From Haliotis asinina (lineage: Eukaryota; Mollusca; Gastropoda; Lepetellida; Haliotidae): a stretch of 64,000 nt of DNA. The notes beneath the pieces were generated by a model. The model had not been told where the DNA came from, ran no database searches, and was given only the letters and a program-made list of their open reading frames with translations. The stretch lies in assembly GCF_037392515.1 (NCBI RefSeq), contig NC_090288.1, positions 8,652,969-8,716,968 on the forward strand, given 5' to 3'. Shown one piece after another: positions 45,216-58,699 of the stretch; within the stretch, counting starts at the first letter, position 1, and the number at the start of each line of letters is the position of its first letter. The translations under genes and the position numbers were made by a program.

Positions 45216-45674
45216 ATGCTAGGCGTAATTAATAAAAGGTCAAACGATATATTACACACTTAACGAAAGGCTTTTCACCAATATCAGAGCTAAGAGTGTC
45301 ACCATTATGTGTTGAGAAATGTGACACAGCGTGACACACGGACAAAAGTGTAAACTGCATTAGCAAACATCAGTTTATAGAACAAGCAGACAAAAGACAA
45401 GTATATTGGTGGCAACTTCTTCTTTATTGAATGCCGGGATACTTCTTATCTCTTCTTCAGGTGATTACAGACAGGAATGCAAAACAAATCATGTATACCG
45501 TAATTTAAAGGAAACCAGAGAGGTACATCTATATACAATCAATCACACAGGACCGATCAAAAGCAGTTATAAAAACGAAGATAACAGGGGTAAATTAAAG
45601 TCAGGTGACACAAACAACGAGGATAGGGAGATGTGAACACAGCTAATGAAGTAATAATTACATGTACAGGAAGC

Positions 45675-47214
45675 CAGATATGTACATGGTTCTATAATCA
45701 ATCAGTGAGGACAGGTAAAATAGAAATTGTAAAAACAATGATGATAAGGAGGTATAAACACAACATAGTGATAGACAGCTAATTAAATGACAATAGAGGC
45801 GGCTTTTGTTTATCACAACTAACATTCAGTCTGTATTTGGACATGTTATATTTAGTATTATGTTCTACATCATGTTCACTTCCTGGATACCTACATTTTC
45901 GTTAGTTTACACCCTCTTAGTCCACCAGATATAGCAGAAACAAAACGTTCAATTTTCATTACTTGCATTATATTTTCAGACAGTATAGTAGAAAATACAG
46001 TCAAATGTACACAAAGATGCAGATTTAAGCGCCTATAGAGATGTCAAAGTGAAATAGACATCTTGATTGTTCTATGCATTAAATAGTAACACATTCGCGT
46101 AGACATACTTCCATATAGAATCACGTACCATTAAGTACAAAATAAATAACAAACGTTTGGATAGTGTAAATGGATGTTTTTGCCTTCAGTGTATATCACC
46201 CATGTTTTTATTACAGGACAAATCTTATGGATAACAACGTCTTGGATTTATTAAATGCCTTTGAAGAATCACCTATGTTTCTGTTCAGGTTAATAATGAT
46301 GAATATAAGTGTGAATAAAAAGCTGATTGTTATATTGACAGGGCGTCATGTTTTGGCGATGACAGTTAATTTGGAAAGCAGATGAAGTAGGACCGTTTCA
46401 TCTATCTGTTGTCTCCAGTATACAGCGACAAAAGTAACGCTAGAACCACATGGTTGGGGGTGACGATAGAGCCACATGTCTGGAAGTGAAGACAGAACCA
46501 AATGGCTTGAGGAGACGATAGAATCACAAGGCTAGATGAGGGGATCATCGTTTGTGCTAAACGGACTGAAGAGGCTTGAGAAGACGATAGAACCACATGG
46601 CTAGAGGAGATTGTAACGCAACATGGCTAGAAGAGATTACAACGCCACACGGCAAGATGTGACAATAGAGCCACAAGGCTAGATGAGGGGATCATCGTTT
46701 GTGCTAAACGGACTGAAGAGGCTTGAGAAGACGATAGAACCACATGGCTAGAGGAGATTGTAACGCAACATGGCTAGAAGAGATTACAACGCCACACGGC
46801 AAGATGTGACAATAGAGCCACAAGGCTAGATGAGGGGATCATCGTTTGTGCTAAACGGACTGAAGAGGCTTGAGAAGACGATAGAACCACATGGCTAGAG
46901 GAGATTGTAACGCAACATGGCTAGAAGAGATTACAACGCCACATGGCAAGATGTGACAATAGAGCCACAAGGCTAGATGAGGGGATCATCGTTTGTGCTA
47001 AACGGACTGAAGATATGACAAAGCATATACTTTATATATTTAAGTACATGTAACTAATGTGTGCTCAGGAACATGTTTTCGTCAGCCATTGTTTTCAACT
47101 AAATTATTCTTACGTAAGTTGACAACATATATTATGAACACAATTCGGTCAGTTTCGTGTAATTGGTCCTTTACATAGTCGTGGACATCGTCTGAATTGG
47201 CACATCTTCCCATC
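45675..47214. repeat. Downstream part of duplication block 2 (3' flank of gene D)
   Basis: Counterpart of 27118-28250. It begins GCCAGATATGTACATGGTTC and keeps the same order of blocks up to the tandem array at 46430. Confidence 0.75.
46430..47012. repeat. Higher-order tandem repeat, 147-bp unit built from units of about 27 bp
   Basis: GGGATCATCGTTTGTGCTAA starts at 46541, 46688, 46835 and 46982, so the period is exactly 147 bp for three full copies. Each unit is made of shorter pieces like GATAGAACCACATGGCTAG. The equivalent place after gene C has only the short units. Confidence 0.95.
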
Positions 47215-50200
47215 TTACGCAAATCTGTTTTTGATGACAACCTGATAGCGCTTAGGCAAACACGAGAAGCTTCCTTCTGGATCAAGGTCAGGGGTCACTC
47301 CGTCTGGTAGTCGAATCTCAAATGACCTCATGAACGAGGCCAAGACAACATGCAGTTCCGGTTTGGCCAACGATTCCGCCATGCAAGCTCTCTTGCCGAC
47401 GGAGAAAGGCATCCAACTTTCACAATTCGATGCAAACCTTCCGCAACCGTCCAAGAAACGTTCGGGATTAAACACTTCCGGTTCCTTCCAGTGTCTGGGG
47501 TCATGGTGGATAGCGTAGATATTGGCCATCACCATCGTCCCCTTTGGAATCTCGCAGCCAGCTGAGGAAATATGTCGGAAAGAATTTCAAATTAAAAATA
47601 CAATGAACAGTGCGAATGACTTCAGTGGGTGGCTGGGTTTGGGGCATATTAGTAAGTGAGGTAAGTTGTTCATAGCTTTCAACAGAATTTCAGGATAAAG
47701 AGACTAACGAAATAAGAAACTGCAAAAATCACTTAACCTCGGACTAAAAGACTAAGGGGAGGTTCGATCCTTCTGTCTGTGGATCCTGGACAGTTCATGA
47801 GATGCAATTCTGTTATTTGGCAATTCTAACTACGGTGCACATATCAGGAACATATATTTAACAGCATCACCTTGCACTATCAGTACTATGTTACTGCCAA
47901 TGTTTTCAGACTCAAATGATAGCGCAAATCCTAACCTATTATAAATACGTATATTATTAACCCCTAAATCTATTATTAACATAGCGTTCTGTACTGCTCC
48001 CATCTTACCAACAGTTGTATCACAAGTGGTTGAGTGGGGGAGACTCAGAGGTGCCACTGTCCCTTTTCGCATGCTCTCATAGAGCACGGCATTGGTGTAT
48101 GGCAGCATGTGTCGCTCCGACAGCATCGGCACTCGCCGTTCACCTGTCAATACAAATTGTTCCGAAACAATCCCTACTGACAGTTTATACTTTTAAACGA
48201 GTGGCTGACTAGTTGAACACTTCAGGCATTGACAGGTTTCCATAGACAATGTTAGTTGACAAAATTCGAGTGTTATCAGTTAATACAAATTCTTCAAATA
48301 CAAATTAGGTATTTTTTTAACTTCACTGAAGCATGATGTCACTTTCCAAACAGCAGATATTGATTAATTACAAAATACAAAAGTACGATTATTTACAAGG
48401 ATATTTACCACTAAGTAGATGATAGAAAAAGAAAATCTGGACCTAACTACTACTGTTTAGTAACAGGCAGTTTCATTTTAAATAATCAATGAATTTTATC
48501 CGCATATTCGTCTACCCGCAAATCCGGTCATCACGCCATGTCCAACCGATATAAGAAGTGTAAATTCTGGTGTTTGGTGCCGTGGAAAAGTTGGCAATTG
48601 TATTATTTTAATTAGATCTGGGATGTAACGTTCACATACCTTAAGGTACAATCGACCAGACATGTTCTATTGATATTACAAATTGAAGGAGGGTTGTCTA
48701 GTAGAGATGACAAGAGTAGAACTGAAGTACAATGCAACTCCATAATCTCACTAACCATGTGTGTTTATTTTTTCGCCAGGTGCACGACTTGGCTATTCAT
48801 GTATTTGTGACAGGTGAGGCAGAGTGCGTGACCACTTACTGATTCAGTAACACCTATCTATGATATCGTCGGAGCCTTACAATTGTTTATTGAGATACAT
48901 AAACGATAACAGACTTCCTGATACCAAGAATCAGTGATACGAGGTCCACGGTAAAATACGTGATTTTTTCCGTATTTAAGCCCATGGGCTTAAATTTTGA
49001 TTTAAGACTTGAGCGTTAAAAATTGCGTCCCTTTCTAATCGCATGCCAAACCTCATTCTCTTCCCACAGAGGTTACTTGTCATATCTTCCTACGGACCTC
49101 TGTTCTAATACGGCCACATTTCGTGGTTTTCATAACATCCCCTATCGGCGAAAATGGCAGCAGATTTATCTCCCTTTTTCTGTTCAATCAGAACACGTGT
49201 TACATTGACCTAGATTCAACTTGACAAATACAAGCAATGTGGGGAAACAAATATGACATGACTGAGAGCTGTCTAAAAGAAACATTTGAGTATCGCACTC
49301 GGGAAGTGGTTCTAGTTTTCACGATGCTTACGGAAATTACCGAGATCTTGCGAACGATCACTTTTGAAACAAGGTCGCTGATTGCACTACTAAATCCGAC
49401 TGCCTCCAATCACGAGTCTTGAACATTCGCACCATGAAAGGGTCGTATTAGAACAGAGGTTAGGTAGGAAGGTATGACAAGCAACCACTGTGGGATGGCC
49501 GAACCTGGACGTTTTCAACGTTAGAGCACGTGAAGTTTGAGGTTTGCAGAACATAGAGGGCCCTTATTGGTGACAGAAATTGATCATCTTAACTCCTTTC
49601 AGTTGTAGTTCAATGAACCGTGTTGTCATTGAGCATATTCCACGTGTGTGTGCAAAACCGTGTAAGTTTTTATAAGAAGGTGCGGAGTCAAGTCCAGGTA
49701 TATGACATTCGACCAAGACCAAATTACCTCTTTTACTTGTTGATACTGAAGTTGACTAATCATTTTATAAACATTTAATCATGTCAAGGAAATCTGTCAC
49801 TCTTTCTTAGAAGCCTGACATTGCAAAACAGAATAAGAATGACTTTGGAAGTAAATAATGTATTTCTGAATATGGATGAAACACTGGATAATACTTTGAA
49901 CTTCATGTATTGAATTAATTAGATAGAACTGTATCATTTATGTTCACATTTCCTAACTCAAGTAAACGTTTTTATGACTTTCAATTTTAAAATTACATAG
50001 CAGTTTCCTAATTAAAGATTTCAAACAAAAATTAAAATTTAGAACAGTGATTTCTCGGGGCTTAAATTGCGGAGATTCCCGGTATACTATATGTGCTAAA
50101 TGCCTTACTCCAAACTGAGTACCAGTGTTATGCTGCGGGTAACTAGGCGACCAGAGCATTACGACAGGAGTTACTACTCTATATGTTGTAGGGGTGTACA

Positions 50201-53200
50201 GCACAGCTTCCTGCTTTGGGACACTTGGGTTGATCCTTGTCGCAGGTGCTGCATCTTTCAGCATCGGTGGCAAATGCTGTCTGTGATAAATTTAACAAAT
50301 TCCAGTTTAAAAATGACACTGACACGAAATGACTTGACTTCTAAATGTTTTCCTACCCAACACACTGTCCACTTCCGCATGCAGTTTCGCCTGTACTTCC
50401 GGGTATGCGGCTAGATACAGGGCTGTCCAGTACAGAGTCTGTCGAGACGTGTCCAGTCCCGCTGTCGGGGAAATGTTTATAACGTAAATTTCGGTACAGA
50501 TTTTTAAAAGACAGTAAAATGTAAACAGCAAATGAAGATTTAATAATCACAGTTTAAGTATGGTATGTCTTTACAGTTATGTTCGATCTTGAAGATACAT
50601 AATTCTATAATGACAAAAACAAAACAAAACAAAATAATGCTGCCTGATCAATTTACCTATATGTTTCAAACATATTTGTTTCAAATAGTAGCGAAGCTTT
50701 TGAAAAACGTGATAAATGTTTTGATTACCTATGAAAACATCTGCCACTGTCTGACCGAGATGCGTGTTGGTGAACTGCGCAAGTAGCTCGGGATCCTCCT
50801 CCTCCTCAGCCTCTTTCTGGGCAATCAACATGGCGTCTGTGAAGTCACGTCGTGTATCTGAAAATCCAACGATTACCAAGTCTTGTGGAAGTATTGACAC
50901 AAGATAAATATTATACATGAAGCATGTGTGTTTTGTTGATTTTTTTGAAATTTGTATATCTTATACCTGTAAAGTTAACCATTTCATCAAAATCTGCACG
51001 ATGGCCTTAACTCAAATTTTCTCAAAGCAGGGGTCCAGTCAAAGGAATGTCATCATATACATGTATAGCATCATGCAGGTATGTAGGTTGAAGTGGTTAT
51101 CTAATTATTTTGTTCAGACAAGAGTGTGAATATATGGATGGGCTTCCCACCCACCTCAGGGTATTAAAGCTTCAGAAATGAGGAATTTCCATATGTGGCC
51201 AGCGCGTTCTGATATGGAATGCAAAGTTTCTTTGGAATTCTATATCATTCTATATAATATCTGCTACATGATAACATTGTACAGCCCCATGTCCACTATC
51301 CAATGGTGCTAAGAATATCAAGCATACATTGTTCATGATTTAACTTTAACGCACTGACGCACTGATCTGACGCACTGATCATTGATCACATGAATGTCTG
51401 GTCCTGAGCAAATTATTTACAGACGGCCTCCATACAAGCAGAATATTGCCTATTGCGGCGTAAAGCAAACAAACCAACAAACGCTTTATAGAATATTTAC
51501 CTGCACTAAACGTTTGTCTGTGTGCGTTGATCCTCTTGTAAATGAAGTCAAGCAACTCAGCGTTTATCTTCATGATATTCCTGAATTTCGCTGTTGGATA
51601 AAGTCTTAAAGGAGGGAATATATCTTCCAAGATCCCATTTGCTGTTTCCTCTGTGATGATGTCAAGTCCTTTACAGACGCTCAAGAACTCTTCATTGTCC
51701 GATGAAAACCTAACACAAAATATTGATAGTTTTTATACACTCCGCTATCCTCCCTATTCCGGGTTAATCGGGAATGGGTCTGTTGCAATGAGTCTAGACC
51801 ATTCTAGTGTTTGACGGCAGGAACATCGACCTACGCAAATGTGGCACGAAGCTATTGGGATTCTAAGATGCTTGAAAGATGGTGAGAGATCAAAGGTGCC
51901 GACAATACCTTATCAGCCGATAATGTGCACTTTTTGCATCAGGTCACAATGTGTTGACGTCATTGCGCCATTCCAGTCTGCCCCCTCGTAATCGAACGTT
52001 TTTGCATTACATACGTCACAATGTAACCGACGTCAAAAAATTAGTTGCCATCGGCTCGTACAGCCTAGTACTGTAAACAGGCTTCGTTGCATCCCATTTC
52101 ATGGTTTGCAGTTGTATCACACAGCTAACATCACTGGTGGAAACAATACGTCTCATAGTTCGACTCAAAATTTTACAGAGGCATGGCAATGTTTGCAATG
52201 TTTACATTCCCACAAAACAATCGTGGAATGTCGCATGACTAGTCAGCCTCAGCTGAATGTACTGATCTAAACTTTCGTTGGTAGTAGAAATGAGACGGTC
52301 ATATTGCCTTGTATGGTTTAAGAGAATCACAAATGTAAATAAATTAAAATCATCTAGAGAAGATATTTAACCTGAACATAAACCGTCACCAAACTGTTCA
52401 TCATTTGTTTTTCAAGTAACGTTCGTCTGAACGTCTTAAGCGCGTCAGTCAGCCCTGTGCGAGGATTCTTAATTTAGGTCACAGACACCGTCGTTTGTTT
52501 TCTGCCAAAGATTAATCGAAATTGCGCTTAGAAATTATTAAATACGACATCTTAGAAAAGAAATACAGTTCGTTCTACCACCATGTATAGTGTAATAAAG
52601 CACACTTTCGCCCTGAACTATTATATCGTTAAAGCACTCGGACGCTTGAATTCAAGTCAGCGGAACTGACCACCTGATGCCTTCATTTGCAACTTAGGAT
52701 AAAAAATAATGCTGAGGACCAGTTCTGTGTCGAATCTTCAAACGATCAGCACACATGCCAACGTACATATTGCAGAGGTTGTTCACAAGTGCATGGTACA
52801 TGTACTTCGGTACAAAAGTCGGGAAATATACAAACCTCATTGAACAGATGTGACCGTTGTAAGAAAAAAAAAGTGTGATCACATTCAAGTCATGCAGAAA
52901 TGTCAGAATAAAGGGCAATACCTGCAGATTCAATATCCCAGCAGTGGCAGACATGTTTAAACAGAGGATCATGATTCTGAGAGCATATCCAGCAATCATC
53001 AGCAAGTTGTAGAAAATGTAAACATTGTATTAGTGTGTTGATCTAACGCGAAGACAAAAGACGTACAGAGTGCAGCTTTCATACAATTTTGTCAAACAAT
53101 TATATCATTTCATGCGAATATATCTTATCGATCCTAATATCGCAGTCCATGTATTCCATGAAATTTCTTTTCACCGGAAATAAACACAAAGTGAACCGTT

Positions 53201-55792
53201 AGAAATATGAAATAACTTTTATGTTCCTCACTTCTCATCGAAGCAGATCTTGCTGATGATGTTGAAGATGGCGAGGTTGAAGTAGTTGTAGATATCAACC
53301 GACCCCGTCTCTTTCCCCATCTCCGCCGTCACAAATTCCATAACCTCAGCTATCGTGTCCTGAAACCTCTCGCCTTTCATGTAGTACCTACAAAACAAAA
53401 CGCTTTCAAAGTTCTAGTTTACCGATGTTACCCCAGTGTCTCCAGTGTTCCAGTATTAACGTCATTCTTGTCTGACTTTTCATAAGTATGAAAAATATAC
53501 GCGACAAAATCTTTCCACAATCTTAAGAAATCTCTGCTGAATGCAGAATTCTAACAATGTTTTGAGCATGTGTTCATGTGTTCACGAAAACCTGAAGCCA
53601 CCCTGCACTACCGGCAGTACCCGTTAGAAGTAAACACAAACCTGAAGCCACCCTGCACTACCGATGGCACCCGACAGAAGCAAATACAAACCTGAATCCA
53701 CTCTGCACTACCGGTGGCACCCAACAGAAGCAAATACAGAGGCATAAGGCGATAAGATACGCAATGTCTGCTCTTGTTTCTCGACTTACTTGAGAGCCCT
53801 CAGCGCTATTTTTCGATGGAGTTGCCACGTCGGTCCATAATCTGTGAAAGCAATGTCCTTGCCTCCCTCGGTTATAGCCAGTGCTTAAAATAGTCACATG
53901 AACAGTGGACTCAACACAAAGAATGTACACTTTGTATGACTTCACAGTGATTGCATATATACTTTCCAAAGTTTATAGAAATTGTAAACTTATACATAAG
54001 TTGTGTTTACCATCACATGTTGAGTGGAAAACATAAACTGCGCATGCAATAATTCATTGTGCTGGTTTGCATACATTATTTTTTTTATGTTCTTTACTGA
54101 ACAAACCTGAGAACGTCTGTGGCCGACCAGCAAAGTCCACAGACTTCCCTACGAACGCTTCCTGGATCACCTCCACGTTGTTGAGAAACACACAGCGTAC
54201 GGGACCTACAAGGAACAAGTCATGCTGACAGTCGCTAGTAACATCCAACCGATTTTGTGACAGTACTTTGGACCAGTGAAGATCCGAGTTATGAAGCTAG
54301 AATATTGCTGAGTGCGACGTACCTTCTTAATCTCAAGCTTTTCAGTCAACGAGTATATTGAATTTTATTAAATATATTAAATAACAGCTCACGATATATA
54401 CACATATATGTATGTGAGAGAGGGAGCAGATTTAAAACTATTTTAGCTCTTGAATATTTTTTATCAATATGTATTGCAGACAGAAAACTTAATATATACG
54501 TAATAATGCGACGTAATATATTTAATCAGAAATGTTATGAAATGAGACGTTTAGAGTGTAATGAAGAAAAACGGCGAAATATTAATCTAACGCATACATC
54601 TGTCCATCGTGCAGTGTGGGAGTGGAAGATGAATACCACTTTTTATGTTTGTAATGTTTATTAAAATATTATATTCTTAAATCAAAATATTTACCATCTG
54701 TATTTGTCATTATTTGCTAATATCGAGACATTTCTGAGAAAATTATGTACACCGTTATATCATGCATACAAACTAACGGACTCAGAGTACTTGCCATTTT
54801 ATTAACATATATTTGTATTATTGTAACCCCAAACTTTATTATTGTATACATGTGTAATATATGTGAAATGTGTGTATATGTCGTGCCTGTGACAATTAAT
54901 AAGACTAGATTTGAAGTACCGGGAGTTGATGTAGTCTTAGACCTAAGGTCTCAGTAAAGAACTGACAGATCGCCATTAATCTTGTCCGGTTACGTTGAAT
55001 GAATGAGCACGGTTCGTCGTACATTTTCGCAATATTCCAGCAATCACCACGACAGGTGCACTATGAGTTAGCTGCACGTATTGAATCCATCAGGATACCG
55101 AACCCAGGGCTTCAGACACACTGGATTTGAAGCCACTCTCTTAGGACAACAACATGCAAAAAGGACTCGACGCTGTACAGTGAAATATAGCACAGGTAAT
55201 TGCACCTCAAACGTGACTGGAGGGATATCGAGTTTACTTGTCTTTATATCATTATAGTGATATCACTGAAACCCAGAACAATTTAAACCAATCAGAAAGC
55301 TGTTTTACCAAGGTCAAGGGTAATCACCGGGCCGTACTTCTTTTCCAGCTGCACCAACATCCGGTACAGTGACTTGTTTTGTATAGCTGCAATGGATTGT
55401 AAGAAAGCACATGTATTTTGATTTTTTTTAAATGTTGAAAATATTTATATCTAGACAAAGCTACTCTTAAAATTCCAAGTCTTAAAGGCATGTAACTTTG
55501 AAATCTGAAATGTATTTATGTCTTTAAATTCAAAGTTTATAGATTGTTCGTGTAGACTCAAACTCAGAGCTGTTTCAAATTTGGAGACTTCAAATTATCA
55601 ACATTTTCCGTCTGCTTTGGTGTTCAACATACCTAGAATGTTGCCAAGCAACGGCAGACCACGTGGTCCTGGTGGAAACTTGTAACGTTTCCGGGTCATG
55701 AAATACACCATTACAGTCGCTGCCAAAACCAGCATAAGCGTGATCCGGTACTCCAAAACGGCTGAACTGATCCATTCCAAAGCTCCAGCCAT
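47215..55792 (-). CDS. Cytochrome P450, CYP2 clan (CYP1/CYP17-like), paralog D, complete
   Basis: Heme-thiolate monooxygenase, predicted ER membrane; substrate unknown. Exons in coding order: 55792-55633, 55386-55309, 54205-54107, 53883-53790, 53387-53232, 51709-51501, 50857-50729, 50461-50357, 48143-48009, 47561-47215. Total 1512 nt (503 aa plus TAA); all introns GT-AG. Anchor about residues 16-32, PPGPRG 40-45, WQLHR 132-136, IAGLDTS (Gly to Ile just before the I-helix motif), ESMR, NPERF, FSVGKRACMAE with Cys448. Exons 1, 8, 9 and 10 are almost identical to gene C, but exon 6 differs strongly (GLDIITEETANGILEDIF where A and C read GLDTFSxxAGNGFLEDVF). Exon 10 starts AGCEIPKG where A and C have AGYEIPKG. 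Intron 7 is short (267 bp). A leader exon (donor 56180) splices to an acceptor ending at 55802. The frame is intact; likely functional. Confidence 0.95.
48974..48995. repeat. 22-bp perfect palindrome, intron 8 of gene D
   Basis: Half-site ATTTAAGCCCA and its exact complement with no spacer. It lies in DNA found only in gene D (about 48850-49720), near the inverted-repeat element. Confidence 0.8.
49062..49495. mobile_element. MITE-like element with inverted repeats of about 53 bp, intron 8 of gene D
   Basis: TCCCACAGAGGTTACTTGTC... (49062-49115) pairs with the complement of 49441-49495 (TCCCACAGTGGTTGCTTGTC...), with about 6 differences. Loop is about 325 bp without a long frame. A target-site duplication is not obvious. 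Gene C lacks the whole 48850-49720 segment. Confidence 0.7.
51391..51482 (-). mobile_element. SINE-like remnant, intron 6 of gene D
   Basis: GAATGTCTGGTCCTGAGCAA, ATTATTTACAGACGGCCTCC, TGCGGCGTAAAGCAAAC; orthologous with 34230-34318 of gene C. Confidence 0.6.
51738..51870 (+). mobile_element. Decayed SINE-like repeat beside exon 6 of gene D
   Basis: TACACTCCGCTATCCTCCCT, GAGTCTAGACCATTCTAGTG, GGAACATCGACCTACGCAAA; same position as 2965-3180 (A) and 34560-34770 (C). Confidence 0.45.
53588..53745. repeat. Tandem repeat of about 53 bp, intron 4 of gene D
   Basis: About three copies with CCTGAAGCCACCCTGCACTA, CCGGCAGTACCCGTTAGAAG and AACACAAA; counterpart of 36228-36425 in gene C with different copy number and variants. 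Confidence 0.88.
55000..55130 (-). mobile_element. Degraded SINE, reversed, intron 2 of gene D
   Basis: GAATGAGCACGGTTCGTCG, TTTTCGCAATATTCCAGCAA, TCACCACGACAGGTGCAC; same insertion as 37665-37800 in gene C. Confidence 0.55.
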
Positions 55793-56180
55793 GGTGTTTG
55801 ACTAAATTGAAAACAAGCGTCACCAGAAAAAGACAAATCCCCTTGTAGACACGAAAGAATCTATCATATGACTATTACTTTATTCAAGCTTGGTACCTCA
55901 GAGCCTTTAGATTTGTCTAATCTTTCTGTCCGAATGCAAGAATAGCATGAAGTATATAAATGTACCATGTAATTGAGATTTGGAAGTCGTTATCACCCGT
56001 TAAGACCCTCAAGCGAGTAGTTCACGTACATTTCCTATTGTCCAACGACTGATGAGTCAAAAGCACCAACCAGATGCTGTGTCACCTAATGCAGTGAAAA
56101 TGGCCCAGAAATATTCTCTGAAACCGCACAGATTTTGAGACACATACAAATTGAAAAGATGAGTAATAGCAGGAACTTAC

Positions 56181-56240
56181 TATTACGAAGGCAGATCCGC
56201 TGCAGAATAGTCTATGTTTCAAAGTGTTCAGCTAAAGCGA
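56181..56240 (-). other. Non-coding 5' leader exon of gene D (start unknown)
   Basis: Minus-strand CTGCAGCGGATCTGCCTTCG... up to donor GTAAGT (56180-56175); acceptor TCAATTTAG ends at 55802, then TCAAACACC and ATG at 55792. Same architecture as genes A and C. Confidence 0.6.
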
Positions 56241-56258
56241 CACATGAATCCACACAGT

Positions 56259-56270
56259 GATCACGTGACG
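56259..56270. promoter_or_regulatory. Conserved CACGTG element upstream of gene D
   Basis: GATCACGTGACG at the position equivalent to 38955-38968 of gene C, although about 50 bp including the possible TATA box of C is missing between them. Confidence 0.5.
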
Positions 56271-56659
56271 TTTCGCTCACGGGGTAGAGAATCATGGTAT
56301 GGTTCATTGGGCACGCGGTCAGGTCAACATCCAACACGCTTTTATGGAAATAAATGTTCCATTGATATAAATAATACTTTTCCTTGTTATACATTTACTG
56401 GAGCAGATCCAAAAACGAAGAAACTCGTCACTACATTAAAGCACAAGATCAAGAACAACAGATATGATGTGCAATGTATTGGTGTAAACCTCACGCTACG
56501 TCACCTAGCCCTGTCCACTTGAACTCATGTAAACCCCCAAATACCAAGTCAGCCATTCGTGAACATCTTTACACAAACAGACGTGGGTCGTCTCGGCCTC
56601 CTGTGAAATGACGGTCTGGGTGAGCGTTGGTGACTCAGCGAGAAGAGCGCCACAATCTT

Positions 56660-57001
<342 letters not shown>

Positions 57002-57002
57002 G

Positions 57003-58420
57003 AAATTACTCATTCTGAAATTAGCCAAACACGACAGGGAGGGTTAATGTTTGCACATATGAGATCTATCATGTGCAACAATGATTTATGGGAATAAACT
57101 TTTTCTCCTTGATGCAGTGAGTGAGCTTGGGACAGTATCCCAGGTATATCAGCTTACATGTAATGTCGGCGGGAAAGCCGTGAGCATTATTACTTTGTGA
57201 AAAAACAGGTAGCGTGCTACACACAACACACCCAGAATTAATGTTTTGGTTGTTTGTTTGAAGGCATTATATCACACCGCACTTCTCTGAAAATAAATAA
57301 TGACACTCGATATTGACCAGTAAAGATCCAGGATAGAATGGGCCTTTATCAACCGAAAAGCAACAATGCTTGTCATAAGAGGCGACTGACGGTATCGGAT
57401 GGTCAGGCTCGCTGACACATGCCATCGGTTCCCAGTTGAGCAGATTGATGGCCATGCTTTCGATCACTAGATTGTCTGGTCCAGACACGGTTATGTACAG
57501 ACTAGCACCAATCTACCTTACTGAGATACGATGGCGTGCGGCGTAGATTGTTGCTCATGTTATTACTGGCCTATCTGGTCAAGACTCCATTAACGTACAT
57601 TTAAACAGTAAGTACTTTCCAACATGGTTTCTGGCGAGATAAAGTGACGCACCTCTCCACCGCATCATGCGACATGTTAGACAACTGGGCTAACCCCTAA
57701 CACCTAACTGAACTGAATTACCCACCTGTACCAAACTCACTCTTAGTCTTCCTCACGTGGACATTAGACATTTTATAACCCTATTGTAAAACACCCCCAC
57801 AGTATTTGAACAAGTATACCTGCTCTACCTTTATGCACATCATATAAACTCCTAGCTGTATTTGTCAACCCTTGTAACTAGTCATAAACAACTTTGACAC
57901 ATCCGACAAACTCTCTACAAGGCCTCCGGTGTTAATCAACTCAGAACATCAAATACTGACACTTAACATCGTCTCTATTTGTTTTGTTTCTCCCTAAAGC
58001 ATGGTTTTGCGACGCTCGTGAAAGAAACCCAAGTAGGGCCTCAGTTATTTACCTCGTCTCGGTAGGCACCTGGGGCATGTGAACAGCCTCAGTTGTACAT
58101 TTCACCTGTGGAGACGGAAGAGGAGATAACTGAGATTCGCAATTGTAAGTGAACCTGTTCAACACACCGTTCCTATATACTGCGTATGTTGCATTGTACA
58201 CTCTGTGTGCTCATTGAATGAAGACATTAAGGTGCAACGTGTCTGTTGTGGAGGGACTGGCCCCAATGTTACGTGACCGAAGAGCAAGCAACGGCCTGGG
58301 TCACGGCGAAAGAGGCCAGGCATTGTGGGAAGCCTGTGATGAATATCTATTACAAGCCGTCGACAGTTATGCCGTAATGACAACTTTGCCATTGATGCTC
58401 CGAAACAATAATTTGTTAAT
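57003..58420. repeat. Upstream part of duplication block 2
   Basis: Counterpart of 40930-42380; a (ATCT)n tract follows at 58637. No gene recognised. Confidence 0.75.
57355..57600 (-). mobile_element. SINE-like element(s), reversed
   Basis: CGGATGGTCAGGCTCGCTGAC, CCATCGGTTCCCAGTTGAG, TCGATCACTAGATTGTCTGG, TCCAGACACGGTTATGTAC, and a second TGGCCTATCTGGTCAAGACTC. Confidence 0.7.
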
Positions 58421-58634
58421 GTAGAACCCATGTGATGCTTACACCCATATAATGATCACGTTTAAATCTTATTACATCGTACATTGTACACACAGCCAGA
58501 ACTTACACTGTCTGCATATGTCATATATACTTTTCATACCATGGATTTTAAAGAGTAGAACTATGATGTCTTACTTGATGTATCTCATTACATACTCATT
58601 GTATACTCAAGACTTGGGGAGCGAACACTTTCAG

Positions 58635-58636
<2 letters not shown>

Positions 58637-58699
<63 letters not shown>
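58637..58699. repeat. (ATCT)n microsatellite
   Basis: About 15 perfect ATCT units. Confidence 0.95.

Larger units (their letters stand above)
42381..45674. other. Spacer between duplication blocks 1 and 2
   Basis: No gene recognised. It contains two diverged copies of a unit of about 155 bp (43390-43690; shared CAAACCAT, TTTAAAA, CCTGAAGTAAAAC, GAATTCTTTACAA), a decayed reversed SINE near 44535-44640, a LINE 3' end (44912-45055) and a SINE-like element (45056-45215). Short open frames such as 43736-43987 have no recognised homology. Confidence 0.55.

Noticed and set aside
45406-45636. 76-codon plus-strand frame just before duplication block 2
   Set aside because: No recognised family; the flanking text (CTTTATTGAATGCCGG, CTTCTTCAGGTGATTAC) suggests another repeat, but I could not name it.
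46430-47012. Possible CRISPR-like array
   Set aside because: Units are contiguous and identical without unique spacers, and the DNA is animal.
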